Shown here in pieces: positions 42,266 to 50,269 of a stretch of DNA of 64,000 nucleotides. The notes beneath the pieces were generated by a model, which was not told the origin of the DNA, did not search any database, and worked only from the letters and a program-made list of their open reading frames with translations. How positions within the stretch are numbered: the stretch's first letter is position 1; every line of letters begins with the position of its first letter. Both the position numbers and the translations under genes were made by a program. The DNA is from BHER01 sp051652245 (GTDB lineage Bacteria; Bacillota_I; Bacilli_A; Culicoidibacterales; Culicoidibacteraceae). The stretch is taken from contig JBOFTV010000045.1 of NCBI GenBank assembly GCA_051652245.1, forward strand, positions 5,871-69,870, written 5' to 3'.

Positions 42266-44851
42266 ATGTTTTGGACAAAGAGTGTTGAGGAAACAACAGT
42301 AGAATTGGAAACAGATATTGAACAGGGGTTAACTGACCAATCAGTTATTGATGCAGGCCAGAAATATGGTGAAAATGTTTTGCCAAAAGCAAAGAGACAA
42401 TCAGCAATCAGTATATTTTTTAGTAGCTTTTTAGAGCCACTTGTTTTGGTCTTATTAGGTGTAGTTGCTATTTGTTTATTTATTGGGGAGTTCAAAGAAG
42501 CGATTATCATTACAGTAATTGTGATTATTAATGCTATAATTGGAACAGTACAAGAAATCAAATCACAAAATGCGCTAGATGCTTTAGAAGAATTATCAAC
42601 TCCACGGACATCGGTAAGACGTAATGGCAAAGTCGTGGAAATTGATTCATCAAAATTAGTTGTAGGTGATATTGTTCTCCTGGAGGCCGGGAAATTTATT
42701 CCTGCAGACTTACGACTTGTGGATACATCAATTTTACAAATTGACGAATCGGCTTTAACAGGTGAGTCAGTACCGGTTGATAAAATAAAGGGTGCATTAG
42801 TTAGCGAAGAGCTGCCATTAGCGGAGCGAATAAATATGGCATACATGTCAACGTTTATTACAAATGGTCGAGCAGTAGGGATTGTTATTGCTGTTGGTAA
42901 AAAGACGGAAATTGGTAAAATAGCAGTGATGATGACAGAGGCTGATAAGACACAAACGCCATTACAACAGCGATTAGCACAACTAAGTAAATATATCTCA
43001 ATCGGTGCTTTTGTGTTAGCTTTGCTGATGCTAGGCTTAAATCTCTTAAAGGGAGCAGAATTAGCAACAGCATTTGTTACTTCAATTACGATGGCTGTAG
43101 CAATCATTCCTGAAAGTTTACCGGTAATTGTATCAATTATTTTGGCAATTAGTGTTGTTCAAATGGCAAAACATAATGCAATTGTCAAAAAAATGCCAGC
43201 GGTTGAAACTCTAGGAGCAGTTAACATTATCTGCACGGATAAAACAGGAACGTTAACAATAAATCAAATGACCGTTAAAAAGCTTTTTACAGCAATGGGG
43301 CAAGTTCATGATTTAGAAGCAAAAGAAGATCCATCACAAGGAGAACGAGAATTGTATCATGCGATGATTCTTTGTAATGACTCACTAATTGATGAAAATG
43401 AAACTAGAATTGGTGATCCAACAGAATTAGCATTGACAATTGTAGGTAAGTTATATGGAAAAGATGATGAAATATCATTTAGAAAAAGGCATCCACGAGT
43501 AGATGAATTACCATTTGATTCTGAGCGTAAACTAATGACCACAGTACATAAAACGACAAAAAGGGAAATTGCCTATACAAAAGGGGCTTTGGACCAACTA
43601 TTAGCGCGTTGTACAAAAATATTAATGGATAGCGGGATCGAAACACTAACAGATAGCCAAAAGCAGAGTATTATGGAACAGGCGGAAACAATGTCAAATA
43701 CTGCACTAAGGGTACTAGGATTTGCTTATAAATTAGGTGATGGACCACTAGAGACAGAACTAACATTTATTGGTGCTGTGGGGATGATTGATCCAGAGCG
43801 AGTAGAAGCAAAAGTTGCAATTGAGCGTGCCTTAGCTGCAGGCGTTATTACAATTATGATTACAGGTGATCATAAAAGTACCGCATTTGCAATCGCTAAA
43901 AACTTAAATATGGTAGAAGATATTAGTCAGGTAATTTCAGGAGGTGAGTTAGATGAACTTACTGATGAGCAATTTAATGAAAATGTAGCACAGTATCGTG
44001 TCTTTTCGCGCGTTAGTCCCGAGCATAAGGTAAGAATTGTTAAAGCGCTGCAGGCACAGGGAAATATTGTATCAATGACTGGTGATGGCGTTAATGATGC
44101 TCCAAGTTTACAAGTAGCACATATTGGTGTAGCGATGGGAATTACGGGAACGGATGTTGCAAAAGGTGCAGCAGATATGATTTTAATGGATGATAACTTT
44201 TCAACAATTGTTAGTGCAATTGAAGAGGGACGTAACATTTATAATAAAATTAAGCGCTCAATTGCCTTCATTATTTCAACGAATTTAGGAGAAGTATCAG
44301 CAATTTTTATTGCTGTCCTCCTGGGATATATTGAACCACTTACAGCGGTGCAAGTATTATGGGTTAATTTAATTGTCGAATCACTAATTGCAATTCCTCT
44401 GGGGATGGATAAAAATGATCCAACGGTAATGAATCAATTACCACGTGAAAATAAAGAATCAATCTTCAAAAATATGTACGGAACAATTGGTATTTTATCT
44501 ACCTCTGTTATCGCTGCAGTCCTAATTGCCTACATTGGTGGTATAAATATTGGGGCAACACAAATAACCGCAGGGACAATGGCATTTATGGTCATGGCAA
44601 CATCGCCAATGATTTATGCATTGAGTATGAGACAACCCAATAAAAGTATGTTTCATGATATGTTTGGTAATAAAGCATTAATTGGGGCAATTGTTGTGGG
44701 GATATTACTTAATATATCGTTGATTTGGACTCCAGGATTAAATAGCTTCTTCTCACTAAATGCATTATCGGGAATACCACTGCTTATTGCTATTGTTTGT
44801 ACACTAATTCCAACAATAGTATTTGAAATAAGTAAACTTGTTAAAAAATAA
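42266..44851 (+). CDS. Calcium-type P2A P-type ATPase
   Basis: This 861-residue pump exports divalent cations (calcium or manganese) across the membrane using ATP. It has the actuator motif LTGESVP (about 164-170), the phosphorylated Asp in DKTGTLT (about 325-331), TGDGVNDAPS (about 605-614), and about ten membrane helices. The PESLP helix segment (VAIIPESLPVIV) and the N-terminal cation-ATPase domain place it with SERCA/LMCA1-type P2A pumps. The ribosome binding site is AAAGGAG. It stands alone behind a long leader, which suggests control at the RNA level. The exact ion cannot be decided from sequence alone. Confidence 0.92.
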   Translation: MFWTKSVEETTVELETDIEQGLTDQSVIDAGQKYGENVLPKAKRQSAISIFFSSFLEPLVLVLLGVVAICLFIGEFKEAIIITVIVIINAIIGTVQEIKSQNALDALEELSTPRTSVRRNGKVVEIDSSKLVVGDIVLLEAGKFIPADLRLVDTSILQIDESALTGESVPVDKIKGALVSEELPLAERINMAYMSTFITNGRAVGIVIAVGKKTEIGKIAVMMTEADKTQTPLQQRLAQLSKYISIGAFVLALLMLGLNLLKGAELATAFVTSITMAVAIIPESLPVIVSIILAISVVQMAKHNAIVKKMPAVETLGAVNIICTDKTGTLTINQMTVKKLFTAMGQVHDLEAKEDPSQGERELYHAMILCNDSLIDENETRIGDPTELALTIVGKLYGKDDEISFRKRHPRVDELPFDSERKLMTTVHKTTKREIAYTKGALDQLLARCTKILMDSGIETLTDSQKQSIMEQAETMSNTALRVLGFAYKLGDGPLETELTFIGAVGMIDPERVEAKVAIERALAAGVITIMITGDHKSTAFAIAKNLNMVEDISQVISGGELDELTDEQFNENVAQYRVFSRVSPEHKVRIVKALQAQGNIVSMTGDGVNDAPSLQVAHIGVAMGITGTDVAKGAADMILMDDNFSTIVSAIEEGRNIYNKIKRSIAFIISTNLGEVSAIFIAVLLGYIEPLTAVQVLWVNLIVESLIAIPLGMDKNDPTVMNQLPRENKESIFKNMYGTIGILSTSVIAAVLIAYIGGINIGATQITAGTMAFMVMATSPMIYALSMRQPNKSMFHDMFGNKALIGAIVVGILLNISLIWTPGLNSFFSLNALSGIPLLIAIVCTLIPTIVFEISKLVKK

Positions 44852-44854
44852 TCG

Positions 44855-44892
44855 AAAAGACAGCATCATTAATTAAAGATGCTGTCTTTTTT
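44855..44892 (+). terminator. Terminator of the P-type ATPase gene
   Basis: AAAAGACAGCATC and GATGCTGTCTTTT form a 13-bp stem with a T-run. Confidence 0.9.
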
Positions 44893-44959
44893 GATGCTCC
44901 CATTGACAAAGACACAAAAACCTGTTAATATAGTATTATAAACTAGATGAGGTGATTTT

Positions 44960-45601
44960 ATGAATGACAGTATAAAGAAAGAAGAATACCTGAATACATT
45001 ACTCCACGGAAGTGGGATGATAATTAGTATTATTGGCTTAGTGATTCTTATAGGGATTGATTTTAATAGAGGAAGTGGTGCGGAATTAGCAAGTCTAATT
45101 ATTTATGGTGGAGCAGTCGTTTTACTTTACCTATGCTCAACACTACTTCACTATAGTAAGTTTAAGGGAGTGTCTCCCAAAAGTGAGCATATTTTTAGTG
45201 TCTGTGATCATAGCGCAATTTATTTGTTGATTGCGGGAAGTTATACACCCTATATTGTGTTTATCTTACCACCAGCAGAAGCCCTTTTTTGGCTCTGTTT
45301 AATTTGGGGGGTAGCATGTTTTGGTGTAGTGTATCAGTTTTTCTTTATGGGTCGATTTCAGCATTTTTCGACAATTATTTATATTGTTATGGGGTGGCTA
45401 ATTGTCTTTTTCTTTGCACCAGTAAGGCTTTTTCTTAGTGATGAAAGTCTCTTATTGTTATTTTTAGGTGGCCTTTCTTATACAGGGGGGACGATATTTT
45501 TTAGTATTCGAAAACCGTTTATGCATACTATTTGGCATCTTTTTGTCATGATGGGAACGGCTTTTATTTATTTTTCGGTGATTTTACTTATTGTACAATA
45601 G
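44960..45601 (+). CDS. Hemolysin III/PAQR family membrane protein
   Basis: The 213-residue protein has seven predicted membrane helices and the PAQR/HlyIII signatures: NTLLHGSGM near the N terminus, STLLHYSKF, CDHSAIYLLIAGSYTPY and the C-terminal TIWHLFVMMGTAF, with conserved His and Asp residues that bind metal in this family. The founding member was named for haemolytic activity, but bacterial homologues are mostly of unknown role. The ribosome binding site is GAGGTGA. It follows the ATPase terminator and has a promoter-like TATTATA just upstream. Confidence 0.9.
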   Translation: MNDSIKKEEYLNTLLHGSGMIISIIGLVILIGIDFNRGSGAELASLIIYGGAVVLLYLCSTLLHYSKFKGVSPKSEHIFSVCDHSAIYLLIAGSYTPYIVFILPPAEALFWLCLIWGVACFGVVYQFFFMGRFQHFSTIIYIVMGWLIVFFFAPVRLFLSDESLLLLFLGGLSYTGGTIFFSIRKPFMHTIWHLFVMMGTAFIYFSVILLIVQ

Positions 45602-45707
45602 GGCGCTTCAATAGTGAAGTAGCTTTTTCTAAAAGTGAAAAAGGATAGGCGTGATCTGTAATTGATAGTATAATAGAATTAATAATCAGTAATTAAAGGA
45701 GAATGAA

Positions 45708-46502
45708 ATGATGCTAAAGAATAAAAAAATTAAAATGGTTTTTTTTGATATTGATGATACATTGGTTGTAAAAGATAAGCAGTTTATGCCTAAAAGTGTA
45801 CCAAAGGCGGTGGCAAAATTGCAGCAAGCGGGTATTAAAATTGGCATTGCTTCGGGGCGGGCAAGGTATGGTGTGGTACCAATGGTTGCCAAGCTAGACG
45901 CTGATGTTTATGTTACTATTAATGGACAAGCGGTTGAAAATAGGTTGGGTGAGGTAATTTATAGCAACCCCCTAGTTGCATCCGATGTAGAAGCAATTGT
46001 AGCTTGGTGTGATGCTAATGATATTGATTATGGAATGGTAGGGAGTAAAAAATGTGCGGTATCTTTCTTAAGTGATGTCGTCAAAGATGCAATTACTGTG
46101 GTCTATGGTGAAGTTGATATCGATCCTAATTTCTACAAGAACAATGAAATCTATCAAATGTGGACGTTTACAGAAGGGCAAGAAGAGGAGCAAATACCAG
46201 ATAGCATCAAAGCTAATGTTAATATTGTTCGCTGGCATCCTAATAGCTGTGATCTTTTCCCTAAAAATGGCTCGAAAGCTAGGGGAATTGAAAAAGTATT
46301 AGCGAATTATGGCTTAACAAAAGAAGAAATTATTGTTTTTGGTGATGGCTTAAATGATATTGAAATGTTTAAATATGCTGGCTTTTCAGTTGCTATGGGA
46401 AATGCCCACAGTGATTTAATCGTACATGCAGATTATCTCACAAAAGATATTGAAAACCATGGTATCGAACACGCTTTAATTGAACTAGGATTAATAACGT
46501 AA
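45708..46502 (+). CDS. Cof-type HAD phosphatase
   Basis: This 264-residue HAD-IIB hydrolase has motif I FFDIDDTLV, motif II ASGRAR, a C2 cap (about 85-190), a conserved Lys (PKNGSKARGIEKV) and motif IV VFGDGLNDIEM. Members dephosphorylate sugar phosphates, flavins or other small metabolites; the substrate is unknown. The ribosome binding site is AAAGGAG. It converges with rplT and shares a bidirectional terminator. It resembles the HAD gene at 61446 in family but not in detail. Confidence 0.9.
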   Translation: MMLKNKKIKMVFFDIDDTLVVKDKQFMPKSVPKAVAKLQQAGIKIGIASGRARYGVVPMVAKLDADVYVTINGQAVENRLGEVIYSNPLVASDVEAIVAWCDANDIDYGMVGSKKCAVSFLSDVVKDAITVVYGEVDIDPNFYKNNEIYQMWTFTEGQEEEQIPDSIKANVNIVRWHPNSCDLFPKNGSKARGIEKVLANYGLTKEEIIVFGDGLNDIEMFKYAGFSVAMGNAHSDLIVHADYLTKDIENHGIEHALIELGLIT

Positions 46503-46505
46503 CGA

Positions 46506-46542
46506 AAAAAAGAACGAGAAATAAATATTTCTCGTTCTTTTT
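46506..46542. terminator. Bidirectional terminator between the HAD gene and rplT
   Basis: AAAAAGAACGAGAAAT and ATTTCTCGTTCTTTTT form a perfect 16-bp stem around AAAT. Confidence 0.92.
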
Positions 46543-46547
46543 GCTGA

Positions 46548-47183
46548 TTATTTCAATAATGCTAAAATGTCAGCTTTCTTGCTTCCTGCAGGAATTGAAA
46601 TTCCTTGCTCTTTAGCTAAGTCTTTTAATTCAGCAACAGTTAATTTACTGTTATCTGCTGTTTTAGCAGGTGCTACCTTAGCAACAGCTACTTTAGTTGC
46701 TGCCGCCTTTTTAGCGCCTGCAACTACTTTAACGACTGGTACGACAGGCTTTGGCCCATTTCCCGGTGTTACAGTGATTGTATTTTCAGAAGGTGAGTTA
46801 GCTCCAGTGATAACTGGCTTATTCCCTTTTTCAATCCCTTGTTTAGCTATTGTGACAAGTTGTCCAAACGCTTTATCATCGTGGATAGCAACTTCTGATA
46901 GCATTTTACGGTTTACTTCGATACCGGCACACTTTAACCCAAACATGAATGTGCTATATGACATACCATGGATTCTAGCTGCTGCATTAATACGAGTTAC
47001 CCATAACTTACGGAAATCTCTTTTCTTTTGACGACGATCACGGAATGCATACATGTATGATTTCATGACCTGCTCTTTAGCTGTACGGAATAAGAGATGC
47101 TTGGCACCATAATATCCTTTAGCTAATTTTAATATTTTCTTACGACGACGGCGCGCAACCGTTCCACCTTTAACTCGTGGCAT
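46548..47183 (-). CDS. rplT: 50S ribosomal protein L20 with C-terminal SAP-like extension
   Basis: L20 is an early-assembly 23S rRNA-binding protein and, in many bacteria, the repressor of its own operon. Residues 1-118 or so are ordinary L20 (MPRVKGGTVARRRRKK, LFRTAKEQVMKSYMYAFRDR, LWVTRINAAARIHGMSYS). The protein then continues: a Pro/Ala/Lys-rich linker (about 119-176) and a terminal 35-residue helix-loop-helix (LTVAELKDLAKEQGISIP...KKADILALLK) that resembles SAP/Rho-N-like nucleic-acid-binding motifs. Usual L20 is about 115-120 residues, this one is 211. The frame is continuous, so it is not an assembly fusion. It ends the infC-rpmI-rplT operon. Confidence 0.93.
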   Translation of the reverse strand: MPRVKGGTVARRRRKKILKLAKGYYGAKHLLFRTAKEQVMKSYMYAFRDRRQKKRDFRKLWVTRINAAARIHGMSYSTFMFGLKCAGIEVNRKMLSEVAIHDDKAFGQLVTIAKQGIEKGNKPVITGANSPSENTITVTPGNGPKPVVPVVKVVAGAKKAAATKVAVAKVAPAKTADNSKLTVAELKDLAKEQGISIPAGSKKADILALLK

Positions 47184-47225
47184 AATATAAAACCTCCTAT
47201 ATAGTTTATGTAATTAATTTCAAAA

Positions 47226-47426
47226 TTAGTTATGTAACATGTGTTTGATACGTTTCATATCTCCAGATGATATTAATCCTGATTTACGTAATTGTCTTCT
47301 TTGCTTAACTGATTTGTTAGCAGCAAGATGTCCTGTAAAAGCACTCCATCTTTTTAATTTTCCTGAACCAGTTTTCTTAACTCGTTTAGCAAGACCTTTA
47401 TGTGTCTTCATTTTTACTTTTGCCAT
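47226..47426 (-). CDS. rpmI: 50S ribosomal protein L35
   Basis: L35 is a small basic 50S protein. Its 66 residues include KMKTHKGLAKRVKKTGSGK and the C-terminal SGDMKRIKHML, all family features. The ATG follows AGGAGG. It is between infC and rplT in the standard order. Confidence 0.97.
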   Translation of the reverse strand: MAKVKMKTHKGLAKRVKKTGSGKLKRWSAFTGHLAANKSVKQRRQLRKSGLISSGDMKRIKHMLHN

Positions 47427-47450
47427 TGCGATTTCCTCCTAATACCTGTT

Positions 47451-47993
47451 TTATTTTTTGATTGGGGCAAGCAGCATGTGCATGCTTCTGCCTTCTAATC
47501 TTGCACCAGACTCAACTGTTGCAAATTCGCTCATGCGCTCTGCAAAGCGATTCATAACATCTTTACCAATGTTTGAATGTGTAATAGCTCTTGCTCTAAA
47601 ACGGATTGAAACTTTAACTTTATCGCCTTTAGCTAAAAACTTTTCTGTTTGGTTAGCTTTAGTTTCAAAGTCATGTGCATCAATTGTTGGGCTAAGCCGA
47701 ACTTCTTTTGTTATCAACACTTTTTGATTTTTACGTGCTTCACGTTGTTTTCTCTGTTGTTCATAACGGAATTTTCCATAGTCCATAATTCGACATACGG
47801 GGGGAGCAGCGTTGGGTGAAATACAAACTAAATCAAGATTAGCAGTTGTAGATAATTTCAAAGCTTCTTCACGACTGATAACGCCAATTTGTTCTCCGTC
47901 AGCACCAATAACTCGAACTTCTTTAGCACGAATTGCTTGGTTCATAATAGTGCGATCTTGTTGTCTGCCGCGATTATTATTTTGCTTGTTAAT
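47451..47993 (-). CDS. infC: Translation initiation factor IF-3
   Basis: IF-3 binds the 30S subunit and checks start codons and initiator tRNA. The protein of about 180 residues has the N-terminal domain (about 1-75; RAKEVRVIGADGEQIG, VCRIMDYGKFRYEQQ), a Lys-rich linker and the C-terminal domain (ITKEVRLSPTIDAHDFETK, RSMHMLLAP). The best start is ATT at 47991-47993, 7 nt after GGAGGT (the codon before is CTT). infC is known to start at AUU in E. coli and B. subtilis, which lets IF-3 repress its own translation. TTG or GTG codons farther upstream overlap the ribosome binding site. Confidence 0.92.
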   Translation of the reverse strand: MNKQNNNRGRQQDRTIMNQAIRAKEVRVIGADGEQIGVISREEALKLSTTANLDLVCISPNAAPPVCRIMDYGKFRYEQQRKQREARKNQKVLITKEVRLSPTIDAHDFETKANQTEKFLAKGDKVKVSIRFRARAITHSNIGKDVMNRFAERMSEFATVESGARLEGRSMHMLLAPIKK

Positions 47994-48013
47994 AAGTAAC
48001 ACCTCCAAGGTAT

Positions 48014-48046
48014 AAAAAAATGGTTGTTACAAATAGTGTAACAACC
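48014..48046 (-). terminator. Attenuator terminator in the infC leader
   Basis: On the minus strand GGTTGTTAC pairs with GTAACAACC around a 7-nt loop and is followed by A and seven U. It sits just before the infC ribosome binding site, so it must be read through for operon expression. Confidence 0.85.
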
Positions 48047-48139
48047 AAAAAAATACAATTAACTCATATAATTTCATACCAGCCAACAACAGATACTGCG
48101 TCGGTCAAGGTGAGGCTGTTACCTACTTATTCCTAGGCT
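48047..48139 (-). promoter_or_regulatory. L20-type leader of infC-rpmI-rplT
   Basis: A leader of about 90 nt precedes the attenuator terminator. B. subtilis infC mRNA has an L20-binding leader with the same order, so control by L20 through premature termination is likely. The fold was not matched to the Rfam model. Confidence 0.6.
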
Positions 48140-48169
48140 ATTATACCATATGGCAGATAAATAAGTCAA
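48140..48169 (-). promoter_or_regulatory. Promoter of infC-rpmI-rplT
   Basis: On the minus strand TTGACT (48164-48169) and TATAAT (48140-48145) are 18 nt apart. Confidence 0.75.
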
Positions 48170-48264
48170 TGGTATAATCAACAAAAAGAAGATTGGCGTA
48201 AATGATGAAAAGTGATATAATATAACATAGATTTAAATGTTAAAAAAGAAGGGAATCAATACAA

Positions 48265-49503
48265 GTGATAAGCGAAAAACAATTACAATATATACAATTA
48301 ATTATAAAAAAAGGACTAGGAATTAAACAAGGAGATCGGCTCCACATAATGGCGGACGTAAAATCAGCAGAATTCACGCAAAAAGTTGTTGAAAGTGCTT
48401 ATTGTGCTGGAGCAATTGAAGTCGAAGTCTATTATACGGATGAAGTAATTAGTCGATTAAAGGGAATCAATGATGAAGATGCATTATTTGATGTCTATCC
48501 AGAGAGTGAACACGTCAAGTTAGAAACATGGCTTGCAAAGGAGTCAAAAAGATTAACCCTAACATCACCAAACCCTGCGGGGATGGCGGGTGTTGAGAGT
48601 AGCCGAATAATGCGTTTTCAAAAAGCAGCAGAACAGCCGATGTCAAATTATCGAAAAGCGCTAATGGGGAATAATATTAGCTGGACAATTGCAGCTATTC
48701 CCAATGAAATATGGGCCAAAACAGTATTTCCCAACGCTGCAACAGAAAAAGAGGCAATGAAACTGCTTTGGGAAGCAATTTTTGCTAGTGTCCACTTAAA
48801 TGATGGCCCGGATGCTTGTTTAAATTGGGAAAAGCACATTACAATATTACAGAAGAAAGTAGAACAATTAAATAAAGCAAATATTAAATCGCTCCACTAT
48901 AAAAATAGCCTTGGAACCGACCTTGTTGTTAACCTACCAGAGGGACATCTCTGGGAAGGTGGAGGAGCTAAAAACAATAAAACAGGCGACTGGTTTGCTC
49001 CTAATATGCCAACAGAAGAAGTTTTCACACTAGGAGATGCAAATCATGTAAATGGCATCGTTTATAGCTCAAAACCACTCTTGTTTTCCGGGCAATTAAT
49101 TGATAATTTTTGGCTGGAATTCAAAGATGGAGCAGTTATTAAAGCGCAAGCACAGACGGGCGACAAAATGCTACAAGAATTACTTAAAGCTGATGATGGT
49201 GCCAGACGAATTGGCGAAGTTGCTTTAGTCCCATTTGATTCGCCGATATCGCAATCGGGAAATCTCTTTTCAATGACATTATTTGACGAAAACGCATCTT
49301 GTCATCTAGCACTAGGAAATGCCTACAGCGGCACACTCCCTAAAAGTATTGGTAAAACGAAAGCAGAATTAGCAGAAATGGGCTTTAACACATCACTAAT
49401 TCATGTGGATTTTATGATTGGAACAGCAGACTTAACAATTAGTGCAACAACAATAAATGGCGACAAAATTGACATTTTTACAAAAGGAAATTTCGCACTT
49501 TAA
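48265..49503 (+). CDS. M29-family aminopeptidase (AmpS/PepS-like)
   Basis: M29 aminopeptidases are cytoplasmic metallo-exopeptidases that trim N-terminal residues from peptides. The 412-residue protein starts at GTG after AAGGGAA and has family features: IKKGLGIKQGDRLHIM, the metal ligand region LPEGHLWEGG, EVFTLGDANHVNG, EVALVPFDSPI, CHLALGNAYSG and the C-terminal IHVDFMIGTADL, which hold Glu, His and Asp ligands for two metal ions. Substrate preference (for example Arg or aromatic residues) cannot be read. It is a single gene with a terminator downstream. Confidence 0.92.
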   Translation: MISEKQLQYIQLIIKKGLGIKQGDRLHIMADVKSAEFTQKVVESAYCAGAIEVEVYYTDEVISRLKGINDEDALFDVYPESEHVKLETWLAKESKRLTLTSPNPAGMAGVESSRIMRFQKAAEQPMSNYRKALMGNNISWTIAAIPNEIWAKTVFPNAATEKEAMKLLWEAIFASVHLNDGPDACLNWEKHITILQKKVEQLNKANIKSLHYKNSLGTDLVVNLPEGHLWEGGGAKNNKTGDWFAPNMPTEEVFTLGDANHVNGIVYSSKPLLFSGQLIDNFWLEFKDGAVIKAQAQTGDKMLQELLKADDGARRIGEVALVPFDSPISQSGNLFSMTLFDENASCHLALGNAYSGTLPKSIGKTKAELAEMGFNTSLIHVDFMIGTADLTISATTINGDKIDIFTKGNFAL

Positions 49504-49508
49504 TAAAT

Positions 49509-49570
49509 AAGAAAAGACCATGGTTCTAACGTTAGACAAACAATCTAATATTAGCCTCATGGTCTTTTCT
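49509..49570. terminator. Bidirectional terminator after the M29 gene
   Basis: AAGAAAAGACCATG and CATGGTCTTTTCT form a 13-bp stem around a 35-nt loop with an inner hairpin, T-rich on both strands. Confidence 0.8.
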
Positions 49571-49591
49571 AGGTGAAATAAGCCAACTAAA

Positions 49592-50149
49592 TTATTTATA
49601 GTTAGCAATTTTTTTGCTTAGGTAGGCCCATTGTTTTTTAGGGAAATAGAATAAGGCTGTTAATAGGGGGATATAAACGAAAGTTGCAGTAATAAATCGA
49701 AAAAGTAAGGCGGAAGTAACAACGGTCCAAAGTCTGGTAACATTGGGGACTAAAATCCAATACTGAAACACTAAAGCAATGGTACTTGCCAAAGTAATCC
49801 CCACATAAGCAATAAACAAATTTGCCCAAATAATCCGCCTCAAGCCCAAATCCTTCTGATGAAAAAAAAGCCCTCCCATCATGCAGAACAAGCCCTCATT
49901 TAAGGTGAAAAAGGGATTGAAAATTGTGGGAGATAATGAAAACAAAATCAAATCAGCAATCACGCCCAAGAAGAACCCCATTTTAGCTCCTAAAAGCATA
50001 CCAATAACGGGTAGAATAAAATAAGCAAGATTAATTTGAATGACTCCAGGAATAATGGGAATTGAGGGGGTAATCTGTCTAATAACAACATAGAATGCAA
50101 GCAGCATCGCCGTTAGTGTAATTAATTTTAAATTTTGTTTGGTGTTCAT
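49592..50149 (-). CDS. ECF transporter S component (folate-type)
   Basis: The 185-residue membrane protein has about six helices and the ECF S-component pattern: PIIPGVIQINLAYFILP, LGAKMGFFLGVIADLILF, then a loop NPFFTLNEGLF. This resembles FolT/ThiT-type substrate-capture subunits that combine with a shared energising module (EcfA, EcfA', EcfT), not in this window. FolT is the best guess. The ATG follows AAGGAG by 8 nt; an ATG two codons upstream is too close and a longer frame lacks a ribosome binding site. It is a single gene. Confidence 0.75.
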   Translation of the reverse strand: MNTKQNLKLITLTAMLLAFYVVIRQITPSIPIIPGVIQINLAYFILPVIGMLLGAKMGFFLGVIADLILFSLSPTIFNPFFTLNEGLFCMMGGLFFHQKDLGLRRIIWANLFIAYVGITLASTIALVFQYWILVPNVTRLWTVVTSALLFRFITATFVYIPLLTALFYFPKKQWAYLSKKIANYK

Positions 50150-50230
50150 TAGCATCGCTCCTTGTAAATAGTTACTATTATTATAGCAGAAAAAGGGGGG
50201 GAAAGTAAAAGATAAGGTCAATTTAACCCC

Positions 50231-50266
50231 AAAAAAAGGATGCCCATCAAAGGAGCATCCTTTTTT
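50231..50266. terminator. Terminator of the DEAD-box helicase gene
   Basis: AAAAAAGGATGC and GCATCCTTTTTT form a 12-bp stem, T-rich on both sides. Confidence 0.9.
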
Positions 50267-50269
50267 AAT

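Noticed and set aside
42259..43107. A long minus-strand frame opposite the first P-type ATPase
   Set aside because: The Ser/Thr/Ile-rich reading has no recognisable domain and lies fully inside a clear gene.
46567..47031. A long plus-strand frame opposite rplT
   Set aside because: It is antisense to L20 and its low-complexity tail, and has no ribosome binding site or family.
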